NCBI GenBank assembly: GCA_017380995.1
Contig: JAFOCY010000182.1
Location: 1-10,237 of the forward strand
Length of the DNA stretch: 10,237 nucleotides
Source: Oscillibacter sp.
GTDB taxonomy: Bacteria > Bacillota > Clostridia > Oscillospirales > Oscillospiraceae
Direction of reading: 5' to 3'
Shown here: positions 1 through 5,473 of the stretch, one piece after another
Numbering within the stretch: position 1 is the first letter of the stretch
Layout: every line of letters starts with the position of its first letter
The notes under the pieces: generated by a model
What the model was told of the DNA's origin: nothing
Databases searched by the model: none
The model's input: the letters and a program-made list of their open reading frames with translations, nothing else
Position numbers and translations under genes: made by a program

Positions 1-169
1 CACAGGAATGAACGTGGTCCTCTGGGACGAACGCCGCACCACCATCGACGCCCACCAGATCCTCTTTAACAGCGGCAAAAACGCCAAAAAGCGGAAAAAG
101 GTGGTGGATGCCGTGGCGGCTTCCCTGATCCTGGAAGGATACCTCACCTTTAAAAAGAGTCAGCGGTAA
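1..169 (+). CDS. ruvX: Holliday junction resolvase-like / pre-16S rRNA nuclease RuvX (YqgF), C-terminal part
   Basis: The reading frame starts at base 2 and runs 55 codons to TAA at 167-169; the 5' part lies outside the window. The visible residues (VLWDERRTTIDAHQIL, then KKRKKVVDAVAASLILEGYL) match the C-terminal half of the YqgF/RuvX RNase H-like fold. They include the DER-TT segment and the conserved late Asp of the 'VDxxAAxxIL' motif, one of the acidic metal-binding residues. Family members act in 16S rRNA 5'-end maturation in E. coli and have been proposed as Holliday junction resolvases. Known members are about 135-150 residues, so roughly 85-90 residues are missing upstream. An intrinsic terminator begins five bases after the stop, so this is the last gene of its transcript. 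The basic KKSQR tail is ordinary for the family. Confidence 0.9.
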   Translation, partial: TGMNVVLWDERRTTIDAHQILFNSGKNAKKRKKVVDAVAASLILEGYLTFKKSQR

Positions 170-173
170 ATGG

Positions 174-201
174 AAAGGACGCCGTACGGCGTCCTTTTTT
201 T
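174..201 (+). terminator. Rho-independent terminator of ruvX
   Basis: A perfect 10-bp stem (AAAGGACGCC at 174-183, GGCGTCCTTT at 188-197) with a GTAC loop is followed by T residues to 201, five bases after the ruvX stop. Stem plus U-tract is the classic intrinsic terminator form on the plus strand. Confidence 0.9.
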
Positions 202-208
202 GCATAAG

Positions 209-239
209 AAACTCCCGGCTCATTGAGAGCCGGGAGTTT
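209..239 (-). terminator. Terminator hairpin of the SLH-C26 gene
   Basis: A perfect 13-bp stem (209-221 with 227-239, loop ATTGA) lies 34 bases past the stop of the minus-strand gene. On the minus strand the stem ends in TTT and is followed by CTTATG, so the U-tract is short and interrupted. On the plus strand the hairpin ends in TTTT, so it may also serve as a second, backup stop for ruvX transcripts. It sits between two convergent genes, where such bidirectional hairpins are common. Confidence 0.8.
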
Positions 240-273
240 TGCATATACCGGATGCTCCGGACTTCCGTTACAC

Positions 274-3200
274 TCAGCCGGCAGCGTAGCTGACCAGCGT
301 CTTAAAGAAGTTCAGGCACACATCAAAGTCACAGGGAGCGGAAACGCCGTCCACCAGGACCATCTTGGCATCATTTTCGGGATGGAACTGAACGCCCAGG
401 CAGAAGGTATTGTCCTGGATCTCCACTGCCTCCACGGTCTCCACGCCGTTTACGGTGGCGGTGGCAACCACGGTCAGGTCCGTACCTTCCACGCTGCCAA
501 CGGTCTGGTGGTGCCAGGAAGAGACATTGTCCAGCTTGGTATCGCCCACGATGTCGTACAGCCACTCAGAATCATCGTCAATGGTAACACTGTGGCGGGC
601 ATAGGTGCGGTTGGGGGTACCCACGGGCATACGGTGGGTATCGTCATAGGCAACGCCCAGGTCCTCGAAATAGTTGGGGATGTCCTGGATGAAGCCGGCA
701 CCGGCCACGATGCTCAGAACCTGCTCGCCGCGGCAGGCACCCAGGGTGGGGATATCATTTTCGATGCAGTACGCCATCAGGGTGTAGTCGGAGATATCGC
801 GGGTGGCGTTGATCTCCTCGCCCTCATTGGCCTCCACCTGAGGCTTGGCGAAGAGAGAGGGGCTCACGTCCTCGCCGCCGGTAAAGAACACGCCGTCAAC
901 ACTCTTCATCACATCGGCCACATTGGACTTGGAGAAATCCTTGGCCTTGATCTTATTGGCATAGGTCTGCTTGAGCATACCGGACTCCTCCAGATAGGAA
1001 TCCAGGATCTTGCCGTTGGTGTCATACTTCACAGCGGTACTGGTGACCTGATCCAGCTCCACGGGGATGCCGCCTGCAGCACGAATGACTTCCTTGAAAG
1101 CCTCATAATTCTGGGTATTGCTCTTCCAGGTAATACCGATGACGGGCTTCCCGGATGCGTAATCCACCAGGGTCTCAAAGAACTTCAGGCAGGTATCGAA
1201 ATCGCAGGGGGCTTCCTTTCCGTCCACCAGGACCAGCTTGGCGTCATTTTCGGGATGGAACTGAACGCCCAGACAGAAGGTGTTGCCCTGGATCTCCACA
1301 GCCTCCACGGTCTCCACGCCGTTTACGGTGGCGGTGGCAACCACGGTCAGGTCCGTACCTTCCACACTGCCAACGGTCTGATGGTGCCAGGAAGAAACAT
1401 TGTCCAGCTTGGTATCGCCCACGATGTCATACAGCCACTTGGAATCCTTGCTGACGGTCACGCTGTGGCGGGCATAAGTACGGTTGGGGGTCCCCACGGG
1501 CATGCGGTGGGTATCGTCATAGGCAACGCCCAGGTCCTCGAAGTAGTTGGGGATATCCTGGATGAAACCGGCACCGGCCACAATGCTCAGGACCTGCTCG
1601 CCGCGGCAGGCGCCCAGGGTGGGAACATCATTCTCAATGCAGTAAGCCATCAGGGTGTAGTCGGAGATATCGCGGGTGGCATTGATCTCCTCGCCCTCGT
1701 TGGCCTCAGCCTGGGGCTTGGCGAACAGAGAGGGGCTCACGTCCTCGCCGCCGGTAAAGAACACACCGTCGATGCCTTCCATAACGGCCTCAACGTTGGA
1801 CTTGGAGAAATTCTTTGCCTTGATCTTATCGGCATAGGTCTGCTTGAGCATGCCGGACTCCTCCAGATAGGAATCCAGGATCTTGCCGTTGGCGTCATAC
1901 TTCACAGCGGTGCTGGTGACCTGATCCAGCTCCACGGGGATGCCGCCGGCAGCACGGATGACTTCCTTGAAGGCCTCATAATTCTGGGTATTGCTCTTCC
2001 AGGTGATGCCGATGACGGGCTTGTCAGCAGCATAGGCCACCAGCTCCTCGAAGAACTGCAGGCAGGTATCGTAATCACACTTGGCAGCCTCGGGATTCTT
2101 GTCCCAGAGGACCAGACTGGCGTCATTTTCGGGATGGAACTGGACGCCCAGGCAGAAGGTGTTTGCCTGATACTCCAGAGCCTCAACGATCTCGATGCCG
2201 TTGACGTTGGTGGAAGCGACCACGGTCAGGCCGGTGCCCTCAACGCTGTCAACAGCCTGGTGATGCCAGGAGGAGACATTCTTCAGCTCGGTAGAGCCAA
2301 CGATGTTGTACATCCACTTGGAATCCTTCTCGATGACAATGTCATGACGCTCGTAGTCACGGTTGGGAGTTCCGGGAGGCATACGGTGAGCGTGGTTGTA
2401 AGCAACACCCTGATCCTCATAATAGTTGGGGATATCCTGGATGAAGGTGACACCGCAAACGATGCCCATCATCTGCTCGCCGCGGCAGGCAGCCAGGGTG
2501 GGGATGTCCTTATCAATGCAATAAGCCATATAGGTGTAGTCGGAGATATCGCGGGTGGCGTTGATGCCTTCGCCCTCGTTATCAACGGCAACGGGGACCT
2601 TGAACAAAGAGGGGCTGATGTCCTCACCGCCAATGAAGAACACACCGTCGATATCCTTCATAGCCTCGGCGATATTGGTATCACCATAGTTTCGGGCCTT
2701 GATCTCATCGGCATAGGCCTGCTTGAGCTGGCCGGTAGCATCGATGTAGGCGGGGAGGATATCATCCTCAGCGTCATAGCCCACAGCATCACTCATGACC
2801 TGATCCAGCTCCACGGGGATACCGCCGGCCTCCTTGACCACGGACTTATAGTAAGCGTATTCCTCATCCTGACCATCATAAGACCAGGTAAGGCCGATGA
2901 CGGGCTTGGCACCCACCTCTGCGGCAGCCGCCAGCATGGACTGGGCCATGGCCTTGGAGGTGCCGGCAGCGGCATTATATGTATAGCCGTCCGTCAGACC
3001 GGACCAGACAGCAGCCTCATCCACATCCTTGGGCCACTTGGCCAGGTGGGTATTCTCCACGCCGGCAAAACGCAGGATGATAGCCGCAGCTTCACGCTGG
3101 GTGATCTTGGATCCGGGATTGAATTTGCCGCCGCCAACGCCATTGATCAGGCCCTTTTCGGCGGCCAGATTCACGGCGCCCTCGTAAGCGCTGCCTTCGG

Positions 3201-3387
3201 CAACATCAGCAAAGACGCTGGCCTCAGCCGCGGCAGCCGCCTTCTGCGTGGAAAGACCGGCATACCCGATGACCAGGTCTACCAGCTCCGCGCGGGTGAG
3301 GCTCTCATCCGCGGCAAAAGCCGTTGCTGACAGGCTGAAAATCAGCGCAGCAGCAGTGAACAGGGACAGGAGTTTTCTTGCTTTCAT
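274..3387 (-). CDS. Secreted SLH-domain protein with three tandem peptidase C26 (gamma-glutamyl hydrolase/PuuD-like) domains
   Basis: A 1037-residue exported protein. Residues 1-25 are a signal peptide (Lys/Arg start, hydrophobic core, likely cut after AFA at 23-25). Residues about 27-158 resemble two to three S-layer-homology repeats (LTRAE at 30-34; FADV, GLINGVGGGKFNPG and ITQRE at about 59-99; a weaker third copy), which usually bind cell-wall polymer. Three class-I amidotransferase-like C26 domains follow at 161-455, 456-746 and 747-1037. Each has the IDGVFF(I/T)GGED motif, the nucleophile in ACRGEQ (Cys301, Cys594, Cys885), the VSSWHHQ motif, and the catalytic His-Glu in GVQFHPE (His418/Glu420, His711/Glu713, His1002/Glu1004). 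All three therefore look active. Known C26 enzymes hydrolyse gamma-glutamyl amide bonds (gamma-Glu-GABA, folate polyglutamates), but the substrate here is inferred. AAAGGAG seven bases before ATG supports the start. The gene has its own promoter and terminator, so it is monocistronic. Confidence 0.88.
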   Translation of the reverse strand: MKARKLLSLFTAAALIFSLSATAFAADESLTRAELVDLVIGYAGLSTQKAAAAAEASVFADVAEGSAYEGAVNLAAEKGLINGVGGGKFNPGSKITQREAAAIILRFAGVENTHLAKWPKDVDEAAVWSGLTDGYTYNAAAGTSKAMAQSMLAAAAEVGAKPVIGLTWSYDGQDEEYAYYKSVVKEAGGIPVELDQVMSDAVGYDAEDDILPAYIDATGQLKQAYADEIKARNYGDTNIAEAMKDIDGVFFIGGEDISPSLFKVPVAVDNEGEGINATRDISDYTYMAYCIDKDIPTLAACRGEQMMGIVCGVTFIQDIPNYYEDQGVAYNHAHRMPPGTPNRDYERHDIVIEKDSKWMYNIVGSTELKNVSSWHHQAVDSVEGTGLTVVASTNVNGIEIVEALEYQANTFCLGVQFHPENDASLVLWDKNPEAAKCDYDTCLQFFEELVAYAADKPVIGITWKSNTQNYEAFKEVIRAAGGIPVELDQVTSTAVKYDANGKILDSYLEESGMLKQTYADKIKAKNFSKSNVEAVMEGIDGVFFTGGEDVSPSLFAKPQAEANEGEEINATRDISDYTLMAYCIENDVPTLGACRGEQVLSIVAGAGFIQDIPNYFEDLGVAYDDTHRMPVGTPNRTYARHSVTVSKDSKWLYDIVGDTKLDNVSSWHHQTVGSVEGTDLTVVATATVNGVETVEAVEIQGNTFCLGVQFHPENDAKLVLVDGKEAPCDFDTCLKFFETLVDYASGKPVIGITWKSNTQNYEAFKEVIRAAGGIPVELDQVTSTAVKYDTNGKILDSYLEESGMLKQTYANKIKAKDFSKSNVADVMKSVDGVFFTGGEDVSPSLFAKPQVEANEGEEINATRDISDYTLMAYCIENDIPTLGACRGEQVLSIVAGAGFIQDIPNYFEDLGVAYDDTHRMPVGTPNRTYARHSVTIDDDSEWLYDIVGDTKLDNVSSWHHQTVGSVEGTDLTVVATATVNGVETVEAVEIQDNTFCLGVQFHPENDAKMVLVDGVSAPCDFDVCLNFFKTLVSYAAG
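277..2022 (-). repeat. In-gene tandem duplication encoding C26 domains 2 and 3 (2 x 873 bp)
   Basis: Unit 2 is 1150-2022 and unit 3 is 277-1149, both exactly 291 codons. By hand alignment the proteins differ at about 23 of 291 positions (about 92% identity), with differences clustered around the VEAVMEGID/VADVMKSVD and VSKDSK/IDDDSE segments and the C-terminal linker. The DNA is also close: the first 69 bases of each unit differ at only about four positions, all silent. An older, more diverged copy (domain 1, 2023-2907, 295 codons, roughly 60% identical) precedes them. This implies one old and one recent duplication, or homogenisation between units 2 and 3. Confidence 0.9.
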
Positions 3388-3394
3388 AATGGTT

Positions 3395-3401
3395 CTCCTT
3401 T
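3395..3401 (-). promoter_or_regulatory. Ribosome binding site of the SLH-C26 gene
   Basis: AAAGGAG on the minus strand lies seven bases before the ATG at 3387. It fixes the start that gives a complete signal peptide. Confidence 0.85.
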
Positions 3402-3448
3402 CTCGTTACAGCTTTGATATGAATTTTTGCACGCTTTAACTTGCATTT

Positions 3449-3477
3449 ATTCTACCACGGGCCCTCCGGACATTCAA
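3449..3477 (-). promoter_or_regulatory. Sigma-A type promoter of the SLH-C26 gene
   Basis: On the minus strand, -35 TTGAAT (3472-3477), a 17-bp spacer and -10 TAGAAT (3449-3454; five of six consensus bases). The start of transcription would be near 3442, giving a leader of about 55 bases with the ribosome binding site near its end. The spacer is GC-rich while the flanks are AT-rich. Confidence 0.7.
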
Positions 3478-3494
3478 GCCATTTCTTTTCGTCA

Positions 3495-3528
3495 TATCCA
3501 ACAAATCGGCACTTTTATCCAATCAAAT
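3495..3528 (-). promoter_or_regulatory. Pair of direct repeats upstream of the SLH-C26 promoter (possible activator site)
   Basis: Read on the plus strand, TATCCAACAAAT (3495-3506) and TATCCAATCAAAT (3516-3528) are near-identical except for one inserted T, and start 21 bp apart, about two helical turns. They lie roughly 53-86 bases upstream of the predicted transcription start, on the side expected for an activator. The repeats are seen directly; the regulatory role is inferred. Confidence 0.4.
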
Positions 3529-3619
3529 GATGACATTTTCTTTCGTTTTTCGGTAATACCACCCTACCAAATTTTCCTCCTTTTTTTACTAAAACGACCA
3601 TTCTCCAAAACAATCATGC

Positions 3620-3654
3620 AAAATCCGCCCGGCAGATAATTCTGCCGGGCGGAT
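3620..3654 (-). terminator. Rho-independent terminator after the phosphoribosyltransferase gene
   Basis: A perfect 14-bp GC-rich stem (3623-3636 with 3641-3654, loop TAAT) is followed on the minus strand by TTTTGCATG. It lies about 20 bases past the stop at 3675 and closes the minus-strand run that begins near 8469, separating it from the SLH-C26 gene. Confidence 0.88.
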
Positions 3655-3674
3655 AAAAGTATTGTGCAGTTTGC

Positions 3675-4235
3675 TCAATCCTTCACGGTACCGTCCGCGT
3701 TGAACAGAGGCAGGGGAGCAAGGAACTTGATATCCTCCCGGTCGGCCGCTCCGCCCTCTGCCAGAACCGCGATGCGGCCGGCCACAGTGCCGCCGGCTTC
3801 CTTGACCAGGGCTTCCATGGCAAGGAGGGAACCGCCGGTGGAAATGACATCATCAATCAGCAGAATGCGCTTACCCCGGATGAGGTCGGCGTCATCCCGG
3901 CCCAGGTACAGCTTCTGGGTGCCGGCGGTGGTGATGGACTTATCCTCCACGCAGAGGGGATCGGGCATATATGCCTTAGGTCCCTTGCGGGCAATGAAAT
4001 ACTTCTTGGCACCGGACTGGCGTGCCATCTCATGGATAAGGGGAATGCTCTTTGCCTCGGCGGTAAAGAGATAGTCATAGTCCTCGGCGGGGACCAGCTT
4101 CAAAAGCTCCCGGCCGCAGGCCTCCGTCAGTTCCGCATCTCCAAAGCAAATGAACGCACCGATGTAAAGATCATCTGTGATCTTGCAAAGGGGAAGCTCA
4201 CGCTTGAGTCCCGCGATCTCCATAGAATAGGTCAT
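3675..4235 (-). CDS. Type I phosphoribosyltransferase (adenine phosphoribosyltransferase-like)
   Basis: This 186-residue soluble protein has the hallmark PRPP-binding loop ILLIDDVISTGGSL at residues 124-137, two acidic residues followed by the STGG phosphate loop. An upstream TAEAKSIPL segment (58-66) and IARKGPKAY (81-89) sit where adenine and related phosphoribosyltransferases have 'EARGF' and 'RKPGKLP'. Such enzymes join a base to PRPP to make a nucleotide and release pyrophosphate; the base used here cannot be read from the sequence. The length fits APRT-like enzymes (about 170-190). An orotate- or xanthine-type enzyme, or a PRPP-sensing regulator, is possible. The ATG at 4235 follows AGGAGGA by seven bases, which favours it over the internal ATG at 4223. 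The gene has its own promoter but also lies 83 bases behind the transporter gene with no terminator between them, so read-through is likely. Confidence 0.85.
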   Translation of the reverse strand: MTYSMEIAGLKRELPLCKITDDLYIGAFICFGDAELTEACGRELLKLVPAEDYDYLFTAEAKSIPLIHEMARQSGAKKYFIARKGPKAYMPDPLCVEDKSITTAGTQKLYLGRDDADLIRGKRILLIDDVISTGGSLLAMEALVKEAGGTVAGRIAVLAEGGAADREDIKFLAPLPLFNADGTVKD

Positions 4236-4242
4236 AGATCCT

Positions 4243-4249
4243 TCCTCCT
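4243..4249 (-). promoter_or_regulatory. Ribosome binding site of the phosphoribosyltransferase gene
   Basis: AGGAGGA on the minus strand, seven bases before the ATG at 4235. It decides between two nearby in-frame ATGs. Confidence 0.85.
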
Positions 4250-4257
4250 GATCAAAG

Positions 4258-4306
4258 TCCGGTGATTCCGGTCTGATTTTCTACTTTATTATACAAGTTC
4301 ACCGGA
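4258..4306. promoter_or_regulatory. Inverted repeat around the -10 of the phosphoribosyltransferase promoter (possible operator)
   Basis: TCCGGTGA (4258-4265) and TCACCGGA (4299-4306; the last A is also complementary) are perfect 8-bp inverted arms separated by 33 bp. One arm lies in the -35/-10 spacer and the other in the leader, with centres 41 bp apart, about four helical turns. RNA started at this promoter would contain only one arm, so a DNA-binding protein fits better than an RNA hairpin for that transcript. The role is inferred. Confidence 0.35.
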
Positions 4307-4315
4307 GAAAGTCAA
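4288..4315 (-). promoter_or_regulatory. Sigma-A type promoter of the phosphoribosyltransferase gene
   Basis: On the minus strand, -35 TTGACT (4310-4315; five of six), a 16-bp spacer and a perfect -10 TATAAT (4288-4293). The -35 begins only a few bases after the TGA of the upstream transporter gene. Transcription would start near 4281, giving a leader of about 45 bases. Confidence 0.8.
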
Positions 4316-4318
4316 GAT

Positions 4319-5473
4319 TCAGCCCATGCAGTTGGCCAGAAGCCCTCCCGCAAATACCGCAAGGGAGGTCGTAGTGGACAATCCCGCGATGACCATTTTA
4401 GAGGCTACCTCCGTGCTAAGATATGCCCGTTCCTCCTCCGAATCCGTAAGGCTCTGGGCAATCTCGGTGGAGAGCATCATATTCAGCGGAAAGCCCATCA
4501 TAATGTTGGAGCCCAGAGCAACACTCATCTCCCGGGTAAAGCCCAGCATCTTCCCCAAAAGGGGAGAAAACAGACAGGTCACACCCACCTCGATGGCAAA
4601 GACCGCCGCCACCGGAAGGACCATCCGGGCAAACACTTCAGGCGTGGCCCGTCCGAAGCCCGCCACGATATTCCCCATCATTACAAAATAGAGGAAATTT
4701 TCCATTCCCGTGCGCTTGATGGTCTCCTGATCCACAAAGCCCGCCGCAGCACCCAGCACGCCCAAAAAGAGGCACAAAATGTAGGAATTCACTCCGATCA
4801 AAGCCCCGATTTTGGAAGAAACCCAGGCAAGGATATATAGTTTACAGAGGTTGCCGTAGTTAGAGCCGTCAAAAAAAGCCAGTGCTTTTGCAACAGGCTT
4901 CTCCTCTTCCTTCCTGCGATCCTCCGTCCGGGGCAGCGCCAGAAGTCTTCTGCTCTCCCTGCGTACATAGTGGCCTGCCAGCAACGACCCCACGATGGCC
5001 TGGGTGGAGAAAAACAGCACGGAGAGGACGATGGTATCGTCATATCCCAGCTCCGCCGCCCGCTGCTGAATGATCAGGGCAGTCATGGATCCGCCCGGCA
5101 GGGCACCAACAGCGGTATCAAAGCCCATAAAGCAGCTCAATATTCCCAAGATCGCCCCCGCCTGGCAAAGATAGGAGCAAACTGCCAGCACCACCACCCG
5201 CCAGTTGGCGGCAAAAGTTCGCAGGCTCATGGACGCGCCCATCCCGGTGATGATCAGGGCCGTTGCCACACTGGTGAGTGAAGAAAAGCCGCCCAGTTCC
5301 ATCAGGTTCTCCGGAAAAACTCCGGTCCAGCTCACCAGCATGAAAAAGAGCCCTGCAATGAGCACAGAGGGCAGCCGACCCTTCAACTTTTTGGCCAGCC
5401 AGTCACCGGCCACCATGAATACAAGCAGCACGGCTCCGGCCTGAAAGGTATCGAATGTCAGGATACCGCTCAT
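4319..5473 (-). CDS. GltS-like multi-pass membrane transporter
   Basis: This 384-residue, very hydrophobic protein has about ten membrane segments (near 8-24, 35-52, 66-83, 93-117, 147-167, 212-228, 230-246, 258-276, 283-304, 357-380). A charged loop at 169-200 (RRESRRLLALPRTEDRRKEEEK) divides two similar halves. Each half has a Gly-rich re-entrant-like stretch: GALPGGSMTALIIQQ (123-137) and ALGSNIMMGFPLNMM (319-333). This inverted two-repeat plan with Gly-Gly motifs is typical of the sodium/glutamate symporter (GltS) superfamily. I cannot identify the solute and would not assume glutamate. GGAGAA lies three bases before the ATG, and the ATG overlaps the rlmD stop (ATGA at 5470-5473), so translation is probably coupled. 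No intrinsic terminator follows; the next promoter starts right after its stop. Confidence 0.72.
   Translation of the reverse strand: MSGILTFDTFQAGAVLLVFMVAGDWLAKKLKGRLPSVLIAGLFFMLVSWTGVFPENLMELGGFSSLTSVATALIITGMGASMSLRTFAANWRVVVLAVCSYLCQAGAILGILSCFMGFDTAVGALPGGSMTALIIQQRAAELGYDDTIVLSVLFFSTQAIVGSLLAGHYVRRESRRLLALPRTEDRRKEEEKPVAKALAFFDGSNYGNLCKLYILAWVSSKIGALIGVNSYILCLFLGVLGAAAGFVDQETIKRTGMENFLYFVMMGNIVAGFGRATPEVFARMVLPVAAVFAIEVGVTCLFSPLLGKMLGFTREMSVALGSNIMMGFPLNMMLSTEIAQSLTDSEEERAYLSTEVASKMVIAGLSTTTSLAVFAGGLLANCMG

Larger units (their letters stand above)
3388..3674. other. AT-rich intergenic region between the phosphoribosyltransferase and SLH-C26 genes
   Basis: This 287-base stretch is clearly more AT-rich than its neighbours. 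It holds, from left to right, the ribosome binding site and promoter of the SLH-C26 gene, a direct-repeat pair, a purine-rich minus-strand patch around 3576-3590 and the terminator of the upstream phosphoribosyltransferase gene. I see no convincing gene in it. Confidence 0.75.

Noticed and set aside
209..239. The perfect stem as a mobile-element end or attachment site
   Set aside because: It sits just after two convergent genes and has terminator form; no transposase, target duplication or integrase is present.
277..2907. The three near-regular repeats as a CRISPR-like or satellite array
   Set aside because: The units are 873-885 bp, in frame and encode full catalytic domains, so this is protein-domain duplication.
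223..3330. A 1035-codon open frame on the plus strand, opposite the SLH-C26 gene, itself repetitive
   Set aside because: It mirrors the tandem repeats of the real gene, starts at a TTG inside a terminator hairpin without a ribosome binding site, and its Gly/His/Leu-rich, low-complexity product looks like no protein. The minus-strand frame has a signal peptide, clear domains and catalytic motifs.
3523..3570. A 15-residue minus-strand frame (TTG start) with AAGGAGG five bases upstream, in the intergenic region
   Set aside because: The ribosome binding site match is good, but the frame is tiny, uses TTG, lacks a convincing promoter and encodes nothing recognisable. A purine-rich AT tract can produce this by chance. 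Conservation upstream of SLH-C26 orthologues would revive it as a leader peptide.
3427..3639. A 70-codon plus-strand frame in the AT-rich intergenic region
   Set aside because: It overlaps a promoter and a terminator of the opposite strand, has no ribosome binding site and no recognisable domain.
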